Below, in pieces: positions 30,611 to 40,248 of a DNA stretch of 64,000 bases. The notes beneath the pieces are model-generated. The model was not told where the DNA came from and searched no databases. It saw nothing but the letters and a program-made list of their open reading frames with translations. How positions within the stretch are numbered: the stretch's first letter is position 1; each line of letters starts with the position of its first letter. Origin of the DNA: Schoenobius gigantellus (lineage: Eukaryota > Arthropoda > Insecta > Lepidoptera > Crambidae); NCBI GenBank assembly GCA_963935595.1, contig OZ012549.1, forward strand, positions 17,285,318-17,349,317, given 5' to 3'. A program made the translations under genes and the position numbers.

Positions 30611-32249
30611 CTAACACACAAAGAGACACACTAAGAGTTTTAGCAAGACTAACACACAGCGATTCATTTTTATATATAAGAAGAAGATTACCTATTAATT
30701 TTTTACATATACTTATGAGAAATAAACAAATTAATTCACAAAATGTAATATCAACAATACCAGCCAAAACAAAATAAATATTTTTACAATACTAAATAGC
30801 ATGACAAGTACATTCAGCCAAAGAAGTGGGTAACCATGCTAAGGTTGAAATTTAGTTTCGTGTCATAAAATAACTAAAAATGACTTTGTCCTTTGCAATA
30901 AAATACTGACTAAGTTACCTTAACAATTATTTGTTTATATGTGAAGTTTTGTTAAAACTTTCTTGATCGATCAACTTTGAAAGATTAATTATGTAATAGT
31001 GCAGATCCATTGATGGATCTGTTTTTTTCACAGCAGATACGTTAGGAGAGCGTCCTTTACAATCTTGCGCGATGTAAAGCGATTATGTGGTCGAAGATGG
31101 ATGTTCCAGGGGTACGACTCCTCGCCTTCATGATAGAAGGAAGTAGGGGCAAAATAAGCTCATGCAGTTTCTTAGCACTCTCACCGAAATGCAACCTTTA
31201 GAACATCGAAAGGCGGGCAATCCAACGTCGATGCTCTGTTTATTTCTTTTATGTTCAGAGGTTGAAGCACAGAAAGAGTTGGTTTGTATTCCTCACCTAT
31301 TATTATGCTGCTGTATAAATACAAATCTGGATGTTATATACAGTGAACCTGTGTTCGATTCAGGATAAGCACCTATGGACTTTGGATTATAACTAGTACT
31401 GAGTCTCCCTTATTTACGCTGTTATACTATACGGCGGCATTCCGACTCTGTGTAATATCTTCAAAATTTCTTTCTGGTAAATGTTAGCAAGAAAAAGCTG
31501 CTGGTCACCATTTAAAATGAAAAATAAAAATTCCTATCGCTTTCAACCACTCAACTCAAATGGCTCGCAATAGGGATGTTGACGAATTTTTAGGATTGAT
31601 TTCATTCTACAGTTATACCTACATACGAAAAAATACATTAAAATATTTATTCATCAATCTGGGTGTCTATCAGAATACAGATTTTTTTGATATCGATTTT
31701 CATTTTACCGAAAACTATTCCACGATTTTTAATATATATTTTTTTCAATTCATCGAATTTTTAATCATCGCTGTCTTATATCATCGAAAAATGTTTACAA
31801 ATTGTGTCTTTTTGGTTGATCACGGATGGCAACACGAGATAAGTATTTTTCCAAAACTTTATGTAGCAAAATGTGTATTTTTTGTCAAAACTAACGTTAC
31901 AACGCACCTCAAAAGCATCGATGAAAAAAAACCGCACTCGTTTGGTATAATAATAATAATAATAATAAATCATTTTATTTGCAAAAATATGGTTACAGAG
32001 ATGATATAAGAAGCTAATAATCCAACATATTTTGTCATTTTTCGACGTGCAAATACTTATTCTAATGTGAAACATTATGATTAGTCCCATTAAATGCAAA
32101 ACTTTTATAATTTATCATTTGGGTACAATAATTAATCCATGTCAGGTAAGGTAAAAAATTATCGTCACACACATTGTATTAATTATCTAAAAATGAAAAA
32201 AAAAACTACTTTCGAAATCATGATAGTTGTGTTCTAGGTAACTTCCCTT
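30611..32249. other. Intergenic DNA, no gene recognised
   Basis: An (ATA)n microsatellite lies at 31948-31969. Short frames at 31162-31368 and 31560-32009 lack domains; the latter is hydrophobic and AT-driven. No RNA gene was seen. Confidence 0.35.
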
Positions 32250-32545
32250 TGAAATTTAATTTGAGGGTGTTACAATCGAGTCAAAAATGACACGCCTATC
32301 GTGTCATGCGTCACACGTTAAAAATAATTCAATGCAACTTATGAAGGTTGTCAACCCCTGCAACTTCTGAATTCACACAATATCCAGAAACTAACACAAC
32401 AGGCTAGATCTACGTGGAAAAACATGATTGTTTTTTTCTAGGCAGATCTTAATTTGAGAGTGTAACAATCATTAAAAAAATGACACGCCTATCGTGTCAT
32501 AAGCCACAAGTTAAAAAAATTGATGACACGCCTGTCGTGCCATCA
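32250..32545. repeat. Three copies of a palindromic 21-mer in a duplicated segment
   Basis: ATGACACGCCTATCGTGTCAT occurs at 32287-32307 and 32480-32500, with a two-base variant at 32523-32543. TGACACG and CGTGTCA form the arms of a hairpin. The first two copies lie in a duplicated context (TTTGAG(G/A)GTGT(T/A)ACAATC) about 193 bp apart. Confidence 0.7.
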
Positions 32546-32741
32546 GCAACGAATCGGTTAACGACCTTTTATCCTTAAAAATTTCGTTCCCGATTAGAAT
32601 AGTTTCTCTATTTACTACACAGCAAAATCAGCGTTTATAAATGTATTACTTCATATATTCTTTTATTTATATGATATAAAATTATAATAATGTAGTAGGT
32701 ATATATTAAATAAATAATATTATCATTTAATATCAACAAAT

Positions 32742-33330
32742 ATCGTGTGGCTGACCCCAGCCGGGCCACAAAAAAAAAGTGTGAAAAATAGATTGTTTGA
32801 GTATGTCGCTATAATGTCTGTCTAGAGTTTGTCAGAGTTTGTCGGCAACTTTCAGAGTTTGTCGCCTGCGCGTTTCAGAGATCTGTGTGGTCCGGCTGGG
32901 GTAACGTTACCCTAGCCGGGCCACACAGATCTCCAAAACTAAACGACATAGCAAAAATCTGTTTGCTGATATAGATAGGCGGCAGTTTGTCAGAGTTTGT
33001 AAAGACAAGTTTCAGAGTTTGTAGATCCACCATTTCAGAGCTCGCCTGCAGCAAAGTTCCTGCAACTGAGCTAGCTGGATCTCGAAAAAAAAGCGACGTA
33101 GAGAAAAACTGTTTGCTGGAATAGCGAAGCGGTAGTTTGTCGGAGTTTGTCGAACAAATTCCACAGTTTGAGACTTACGCATTTCCGAGATATGTGTGGC
33201 CCGGCTGGAGAAACGTTACCCCAGCCGGGCCACCTGGATCTCGAAAACGCAACGACCTAGCAAAAATCTGCTTACTGACAAAGATAGGTGGTAGTTTGTC
33301 GATACATTCTTCAAAGATTCAGAGTTTGTC
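32742..33330. repeat. Tandem palindromic repeat, period about 155 bp
   Basis: Units contain GTTTGTCAGAGTTTGTC, a GATCTCGAAAAC/CGAC block and a near-perfect palindrome centred on GGTAACGTTACC, with arms such as AGCCGGGCCAC. Palindromes are clearest at 32878-32933 (28-bp arms, two mismatches) and 33187-33242. A partial one lies at 32742-32770 and a decayed one near 33065. The spacing of about 155 and 310 bp fits four units. There is no coding capacity. Confidence 0.75.
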
Positions 33331-34309
33331 GACGCCTCAATCCAAAGAAAGAAAGAATTCTTTATTTGGGTAAATAGTCTAGGAGCCTGGAGTCCCAAAT
33401 GTGCGAGGTTTCGTTATTTATTATGTTTTATGTACTTACATACGATAAGAAGTTAATGTAAAATAGTTAATTGATTTCAGTGACGAAACAGTAACCGTTA
33501 ATATTTAAATTTATGTAAATCCTCGATTGCATAGTGTGACATATCAAATGAAGTCAGATTATTAAATTACATACTTTTTAGTATGTAATTAACGTAATAG
33601 CTTAATCTCACGCGCTCGAGTATTTCTACCAATCGTTTTTTTTTACTGGCGATCTGATCGGTTGCCCTACGCAAACCCCCCTACATAAAGGGCTCAGATT
33701 GGGTAGAGATACTCAACAGGATGTAATGTAAGGTATTCCCCATATAATAATCTGACGCGCCGGAATGACTTCAAAATCCCCTCTTGGGCTCCCTTACTAT
33801 CAGAGCCAACAAAGTTGCGTATGTTAGGTGGCGCTGAAGTTGTTGTGCACACAGCCAATAGTCATGATCGTCGTGCGTTCACACGGTTCACACCGGGGGT
33901 TTTCGAACGGCCAGCAGTGCGTGAGGCCTTTATCAACTGTTACTACCTCTCGATGCACACCATTCTTGTTGTTACGGAAATACTCCCTGAGACTATAGGT
34001 ACACCTCGCGGTTATGGAGATTCTTGGCGTTTAGAAAGCCACGACATTCCCAGCTTCCGCGAGATGTACAGTCTCATAACAGACGATCGTCGATGAAGCA
34101 TGCGATAAGATGTTAAATAAACAACTCAGTTTGAATCCATCTCAGTATGCCAAAGGGAGTATATCAGTAGAGGCATCATCCATCCGTTGAAGGCATGCGT
34201 TTTATTGCCCCCTGACAAAAGACTGTTAAGAACTTTTGTCAGACGCCAATAAAAGCGCTCCTTCAGAGACTTCTTGATATCAACTTCCGATACACCCAAG
34301 TGCAGCACA
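33331..34309. other. Intergenic DNA with one doubtful open frame
   Basis: The plus-strand frame at 33815-34096 (93 codons, starting at TTG then RMLGGAEVVV) is richer in G+C than its surroundings. It might be part of the retroelement remnant to its right, but no domain was recognised. An ATTCTTTATTTGG sequence near 33356 resembles a reversed LINE tail. Confidence 0.3.
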
Positions 34310-34566
34310 CTCCCAATGAGGACTGTGAAGGGGATGGGTTTATAAAGGTCCAGAGGAAGAAAGCGCGCCAACCACGAACAACTAAGAACCGCTGCGGCAC
34401 TGCACCGACGGGGGCCCAATTTTCTGCTGCGGGCCGGAGTACCGACCACAACTGTGTACCTGTCCCGCCTGCACTACACCACCACCGAGCAGGATGTTGG
34501 ACAGTATATTCAGAAGGCCAACATCATTCTGAGGGTACAGAAGCTGGATTCGCACCACAACGCTAG
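34310..34566 (+). pseudogene. LINE ORF1 fragment (RNA-binding protein)
   Basis: The text GDGFIKVQRKKARQPRTTKN followed by RCGTAPTGAQ, and after frame changes YLSRLHYTTTEQDVGQYI and LRVQKLDSHHNASF, matches the ORF1 product of a LINE family I recall as common in Lepidoptera. Stops and frameshifts break it. At about 34566 it passes without a stop into gypsy RNase H sequence. Confidence 0.65.
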
Positions 34567-34980
34567 CTTTGGATTGTTGACTGACGCATCTAGCTTGCAC
34601 ATTGGGTCTTGCCTCCAACAACAGGTTAATGGTGAAAGGGTTCCATAAGCTTTCTTTAGAAAAAAACTTAATAAAAAACAAGCTCAACTCAATGGGCAAC
34701 GTATTATCGTGAGCTCCTGGCGGTTTATGAAAGTGTACAGCACTTCCGCCATATTTTAGAAGTTCAGTATGTGACCATATTTACCGATCATAAGCCCTTG
34801 CTGTACCCTTTCATACAGCGTCGTGATAAACTTCCACCTGTTCAACCAAACCAACTTTCTTTCAATAGCCAGTTCACCACTGATATGTTCAAGGAGATAG
34901 CAATATTGTTGCTACAATGTCTCGTGTTGACGCCATTTCTCTCGAGCAGGAGTATGAAGCACTTGCCAAATCACAGGTGA
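34567..34980 (+). pseudogene. Ty3/gypsy RNase H remnant
   Basis: The first part has TDASSLHIGSCLQQQVNGE, a stop at 34646-34648 and a frameshift near 34690. Then come YYRELLAVYESVQHFRHIL and TIFTDHKPLLY (34771 onward). The typical end of RNase H (GDSNIVATMSRVDAISLEQE) is readable in a shifted frame at 34895-34955. This is the order seen in Ty3/gypsy pol, and the copy is inactive. The integrase core that should follow is deleted. Confidence 0.8.
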
Positions 34981-35034
34981 CGGACAAGGAATCCATCCAT
35001 TTTTATTTTTAAAGAACTTTCTTCTGCTACTCAT

Positions 35035-35298
35035 GTTTTCTTAAGAGACGACACCGTCAGGCGACCTCTCCAACCACCTTACACGGATCCGTATTTGGTT
35101 ATTCATCACGCCAGTGATGGTAAAACTATGACGCTACTTATCGAAGGTAAAAAAGTTAACGTTAGTGTTGACCGCGTTAAACCAGCATTTGTAGACCACA
35201 CTGAAATTTCTTCTGACCCATCTGAATCGATTCACTCTTCAGAACCTTCTGCATTAGCTGATACCACTGTAACCGATGTAGTACCATATACTACTTGA
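35035..35298 (+). pseudogene. Ty3/gypsy integrase C-terminal remnant
   Basis: VFLRDDTVRRPLQPPYTDPY, then MTLLIEGKKVNVSVDRVKPA and a Ser/Asp-rich tail ending at a TGA, is the usual C-terminal end of gypsy integrase. It follows the RNase H remnant after a deletion near 35000-35030. A PPT-like run of 18 G (35349-35366) stands where a polypurine tract would lie, but no LTR was recognised. Confidence 0.78.
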
Positions 35299-35393
35299 TA
35301 CGGTAGACGCGTTCGTTAGGTGTTTAAAAAGTAGTTTCCTTTCTCCGTGGGGGGGGGGGGGGGGGGCGGTTTTATTTGTAATTGTATTCAAGC

Positions 35394-35518
35394 CAGCGTT
35401 GCCAGATTTTTTTATGGCAAGACGTGATTTTGAAACCCGTCCCTGTCCCGCGCGGGACATTTAATTTGGATTGAAAAATCGGGACTTCCCGCTAAAATCG
35501 GGACGTCTGGCAACGCTG
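35394..35518. mobile_element. hAT-type MITE (125 bp)
   Basis: It starts CAGCGTTGCCAGA and ends TCTGGCAACGCTG. The flanks ATTCAAGC (35386-35393) and ATTCAAAC (35519-35526) form an 8-bp duplication with one mismatch. A CAG...CTG terminus with an 8-bp duplication is characteristic of hAT. The interior is a GGGAC-rich hairpin. Confidence 0.8.
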
Positions 35519-35678
35519 ATTCAAACTCTCTTCAGTATAAAACCTTTTTAGTTGTTATTACGTAGGTAACTAGGCATAGAAAAACAAATGACAATATTTT
35601 TGTCAGAAATGTCAGTCTGAAAAATTTTCGGCCGTAATTATTTATACTGTTGTAAAAAGAATAGTAGATTGCTTTATA

Positions 35679-35776
35679 AGGGTGGAAAGGAATCAATCCC
35701 TACGAGGTTGTTAGACGCCCGAGCGCAGCGAGGGCGGCTATAGTCCGAGTAGGGTTTGATTCCTTTTACCCGTGTG
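35679..35776. repeat. Foldback sequence next to a recombinase-like ORF
   Basis: GGGTGGAAAGGAATCAATCC (35679-35698) pairs with the reverse complement of 35750-35772 (GGTTTGATTCCTTTTACCC). The loop, rich in CGAGCGCAGCGAGGGCGG, lies between. It may be the terminal region of the element carrying the ORF at 35855-36142. Confidence 0.6.
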
Positions 35777-35854
35777 TAGCACTCTACTTTTCATTTCGAA
35801 TGCAAGGAAAATAAAAAATAGCTTTTCTAATAAAATTTATTAATAAAAATACTC

Positions 35855-36142
35855 CTAACATGACATATCGACATCGTGTTTTACACTTAGTGTACTTTTA
35901 AGCATTGAATATCTGCTCCATAGCGTAGACGCCTGCACTTTATGAGATAGTTCATTAAAGTATATAAGAAATACATTTTCAGAAAATGATTTTATATTCC
36001 TTGCATCTCGCCACTTCATAAAGTCGGAATATGTATTTAAATATCTTTCCTTTGAAATTTTTGGCAAAAAAATTTCGAGTATTGTATTTGCTTCGTTCGT
36101 GACTGAATCTGGAGCCGAAATTTCAGAATCGCTTGAATTCAT
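35855..36142 (-). CDS. Short ORF like the N-terminal domain of a tyrosine-recombinase-like protein
   Basis: 95 codons from ATG 36142. Residues 20-90 (ILEIFLPKISKERYLNTYSD, FMKWRDARNI, FSENVFLIYFNELS, STLWSRYSMLKSTL) resemble the core-binding (SAM-like) N-terminal domain of tyrosine recombinases, as found in many insect proteins related to Crypton-like mobile genes. The catalytic domain is absent, so this is a truncated copy, a single exon or a non-autonomous element's ORF. The adjoining foldback (35679-35776) and lack of host context favour a mobile origin. Confidence 0.5.
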   Translation of the reverse strand: MNSSDSEISAPDSVTNEANTILEIFLPKISKERYLNTYSDFMKWRDARNIKSFSENVFLIYFNELSHKVQASTLWSRYSMLKSTLSVKHDVDMSC

Positions 36143-37090
36143 TGTTTTTCTTAAATACCTAAATCACACAATCAAGATTTCGGTACAGCGTAACAGATTC
36201 CCCTCCCGCCAAAATTATCTTTTTCACAGGTATTTTTAAATTTGGAACACATCGCGTTACCTGTTACTGGCCATTCAGCCAAATACTTTTATTATCATTG
36301 TACCAAAGATTGTATGTACGTAACCTAATTCAGTTCTATTTTTAAAATTTTACTTTCCGCCCTAAGGAGGGAAGTAAATAGTATGAGAATTTCCCGCCCG
36401 CTGGTGGGAACTAGCGTTTTCCTCCCAATACTCAGATCAAGGAAACGCTCCTTTCCGAGCATGAGGAATGAAAATATATTTTTATTGTTTGAGACTGCGT
36501 CGTTATTATTCACCCACCAAAAACATCCCAAAACTCTTTACAGTTAACATTATTCACGAGATTCTTGCAGCCGCTGAAGCTTTTATAAAATCTATTAATA
36601 TGTTTCAAGCAAAGCGCAAAATGCGAAAATGAAACAAAAATAATATTATTTTTCTTCCCTGTAACCAATCCGGACAGCGACATATTCCTATTGGTCGATC
36701 TAATACGGGGCGTTGCGAGATGAAGAGGGATGCTGTTTTATTCAAGATTGTGGTAATCCATTATGACACTTATGTTGATATTCTTAGAGATTATTATGTT
36801 TCTGAGTGTCGAGTGCAATGTTATACGCCTTCAATGTTATCGTTTCTCGTATAACACTTGATTTCGTATCGATACTGTCTTAAGGGCGGAGTGTTGCATA
36901 GTTAGTATCGGATCAGAGGCTTAAAACTTAATTTTTTAATAGAGTTGAGAACTGTGAAAAAAATGTGTATTATAATGTGATTGCAGTGTTAGCTTGTGTG
37001 GATTGTTTGTAAAAATCATACATTTGTTATTGAGTAAAAACGTTTGAGGCTGAGGTGAGTAAATAATGTTATTGGTGTTCTAACTTGCCA
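36143..37090. other. Intergenic DNA upstream of the short recombinase-like ORF
   Basis: Contains GC-richer patches (CCCGCCCGCTGGTGGGAACT near 36393) but no domain-bearing frame. The other end of the putative element was not found with confidence. Confidence 0.35.
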
Positions 37091-38477
37091 TACCCAAGTA
37101 GCATTTTATTCGGGTCTCGGTTGTAAACTTTGCCTCAAGGTTTTAAAAGAAACATAAAAAGGTTAACGTTTTGCTATCTGGTCGTATTGAGTATTTCTGA
37201 AAGATTAAGAGGTCCTAAAACTAATTGACTATTATTACAACCTTGGAACCGCTGACAAAAGTTGAAATTAACGTTATTTTTACTTAGGTTTCAGGAGCAT
37301 ATAGTCCTAAGATCTTAAAGTTGTCGTAGACTCCTGATTCAGTTCCAGAAAAGCTAGCATTATAATAAAGTGAGATCTAAAGGTTAATTTTTTTACTTAT
37401 ATAGTACTTTACTTATAGTATTTTTTATTTTTATATATAGCTATAAAGTTATGGAATTTTAAAATCACCTGTAAGTCATTTTTAAAACCTACATGAAACC
37501 TTTAGGCTATATTAGAGTTATCTAGACAAACAAATTAGGATTATGTGGTAAAAACCCAAACCGTAATGCTATTGTATAAGCTTACGGCAGAATATTTATC
37601 TCCGCGAGTTTTAAGCAACTGCAAAAATAGCCTAGTAGTTTCAACTAGCTCCGCCAGATAATCTTTAGATCTTATTTTTTTAGCTGTTACCATTCTGAAA
37701 AGGTTAATTTAAATTCTTTCTCGTAATTTCCTAACGGCAGTCATATTTTTTATTGAAATAAAAAATCTATCGGAACAAAATGCAATATTTTGAGAAATTA
37801 AATAAGGCAAAGTTAAGTAATGTGTGCTTTATTTTTAAAATGTATGTTTTATATGCATAGAAGTTTCATTTCTAATGCGATTTATCACCAACCATCATAT
37901 TTTATCATTTTTATTTTATTTAAATATCTTTAGAATTTTAACCTATGAATTTAAGGGCCCACCTCGTATACCTACAGCTCTATTATCATGAAGTTTTACA
38001 ATAAAGTGCCAGTCGCAGTATTTTTTAATTTTTCTTGACGTCAGCAAGCTACTTATTATTTTTATGAATAGGTACAACACTTATCTTATCTCGCCGTTTT
38101 AAAACAAAAAAATCGCCATTATAAATAATCCACTTGTTTCTGTGTAAAAATTTTTTAATAGAAACATTTTAAAACCTGGGAATCTCGGAAAAGCATTCAT
38201 TCATATCTAAAAACGGTTTTAAGTTGTCATAAAGATACATCCAATACCATTTTAGTAGGTTATATTAACCTTAAATAAAGGTATTGTGATTTAAACTATA
38301 TAGCTTTTGCTGTAGCTCTCAGAAAGGTTCTAAAACGTGGGCCCTTTTTGCACTCAGGAGGTTATTATAAGGTTAATATAACATTATTGAGTCTATTAAG
38401 ACTTAGTAGCAGATATCCATATATAGATTCTAGAACCTTTTTAAAACCATTCTAGAACCTAAAATGTTACTTGGGTA
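37091..38477. mobile_element. TIR element without ORF (about 1.39 kb)
   Basis: TACCCAAGTAGCATTTTA at 37091-37108 and the reverse complement of 38460-38477 differ at one of 18 bases. TA stands at both outer ends, suggesting a TA duplication. The interior is AT-rich with recurring AGGTTTTAAAA and AAGGTTAA text but no coding frame. Confidence 0.65.
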
Positions 38478-38880
38478 GGTACCTAAGTACCTATCACTCG
38501 TCTCTCTTAACATGTAACATATATAAGTACCTACTTATTTCCGAGTTTTTCACCTCACAAAGTGTTGCTTTTCATAGGTTTAAAGAACCTGTAAAATGGC
38601 TAATGATAGCAATACTTGGAGTTAAACTGTATCACTTATTAATAATTGCAATGTAAACTATGTTACTGACGTGTATAATAATGACATAATTTATTGTAAA
38701 TATGAAATGAAAATCGTTATGATTATCATCATGAATTCGTTATGATAAGGACTAGTAGGTACTCCTAGGTTAAATATTGGATCATACAAAATACCTTTTT
38801 ATCAAGTTAGATTAGAATAAAGATTATTTTGTTTCTGATTCAACGTTTAGAAACAAGCAATATATTTATTTAATCAATTA
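38478..38880 (+). other. Flank and probable 5' UTR of the Kiri/CR1-like LINE
   Basis: AT-rich and without a gene. The LINE's 5' end must lie somewhere before 38924; no duplication was found to fix it. Confidence 0.35.
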
Positions 38881-38923
38881 ATTGAAAGCAAGCATTATAA
38901 CGAATTTATTTCAACAAGTATTT

Positions 38924-40171
38924 ATGAATGAACTTATGCAGTCACCTGGTGGACGAAATCTAGCAGAATCCTCTTCATCTACAGAGGGTAGGCCCTTGTT
39001 GAACAATTTTATAAGTAATAAAAAGATCAGAAAGTATATTAAAATCAAGAAATTGCTAAAAAGGACTCAATATCAATTAAAAAAGTATAACTCTTTCAGG
39101 AGTAATATTAAGTTACGGAAAGAGCGTGCATGGCTAATAGATTCATTAGACATTTATGATTCCAAATTGAAAGAGAGTAGGAGTATGTATGATAGGGACG
39201 TTGAAGAACTCAATAATACTATAAAAAACTTACACCACTCATTGTCAACCATCTCTGAAAATTATGAAACTGCTCAAAGTGATATTAAAATGCATATTCA
39301 GTCTATCAGAGAGCTAGCCACACTTTGTCAACATAATGAGGACCGTTACCAGTCCCTTCTTGACAAACAACTTTGGAACCCAAGTGAGAATAATTCAATA
39401 ACAGAATGCAATCTCACAAACAGTAAAAATGCACCCAGTCATACATCCTCCGCTCATAGTAATGTATGTCAGCCACCTGTCAATGAGCAATCTAGTTTTC
39501 ACTGTAAAGAGAAGTCTCAGTCTAATCCAAAATGTATTATTTTTTGTGATGACATTGGCAAAGGTATGGGCCAGTTATTGACAAATCAGTTAAATTTAAG
39601 TGTCATCAATTATTGTATGCCTGGCTCAAGTTTCCACGATATTACAAATAAAATTTATAGTTATAAGTTTGACATTAATGACAACCTAGTAGTAATCTTG
39701 GGAAATAGGGGTAATTTGAACAAAAAAGCACAAAAATTTTTTTGTTCTCATTTAAATAATTTGTGTGTAAATCAAATAATAATGTTTACCCTTCCCTACC
39801 ATAACAGGTTGTCACAACATGAAAATAATATTAGGTATAAACTTAATTTGACATTAGACTTAATGACAAGTTATTCAAATAAAATCCATATTATTGACTA
39901 TAACAAACTGACAATTGTTAGAGATAATGCTTATTTAACAAATGATAGATTATATCTATCAATGTTCTTAAAAAAACAATTAGCTATTTCGCTAAGATTT
40001 TATTTTTTAACTTTAGCCAAAAACATGGCTATAAACTCTTTCTCTGACAATGCTTTTATTGAGCAGCCCACTCACAGTAGTCAAATTGCTCCTATTAAGC
40101 AATACTCCTGTGATAATAAAACGACTGTCAGTAATAGTACTGATGATAATTTTTACAATTCTTTAAATTAA
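38924..40171 (+). CDS. LINE ORF1 with SGNH-esterase-like domain
   Basis: ATG at 38924 is chosen because the longer frame starts at TTG. The product has 415 residues. A charged coiled-coil region fills roughly residues 35-160. A region like the SGNH hydrolases of CR1-group ORF1 proteins follows: IIFCDDIGKGMGQLL, INYCMPGSSFHDITNKI and LVVILGNRGNL. The usual catalytic G-D-S and G-N-D signatures look altered (FCDDIG, LGNRGN), so enzyme activity is doubtful. The frame is open throughout although ORF2 is broken. ORF1 proteins bind element RNA, and ORF2 starts about 80 bp downstream. Confidence 0.75.
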   Translation: MNELMQSPGGRNLAESSSSTEGRPLLNNFISNKKIRKYIKIKKLLKRTQYQLKKYNSFRSNIKLRKERAWLIDSLDIYDSKLKESRSMYDRDVEELNNTIKNLHHSLSTISENYETAQSDIKMHIQSIRELATLCQHNEDRYQSLLDKQLWNPSENNSITECNLTNSKNAPSHTSSAHSNVCQPPVNEQSSFHCKEKSQSNPKCIIFCDDIGKGMGQLLTNQLNLSVINYCMPGSSFHDITNKIYSYKFDINDNLVVILGNRGNLNKKAQKFFCSHLNNLCVNQIIMFTLPYHNRLSQHENNIRYKLNLTLDLMTSYSNKIHIIDYNKLTIVRDNAYLTNDRLYLSMFLKKQLAISLRFYFLTLAKNMAINSFSDNAFIEQPTHSSQIAPIKQYSCDNKTTVSNSTDDNFYNSLN

Positions 40172-40248
40172 GTAATGAGACAATAGAGACATCCTCTTGC
40201 TTATCATTAAGTAGAAAAGATACAGTAAACTTTGCAAGTGATAATATA

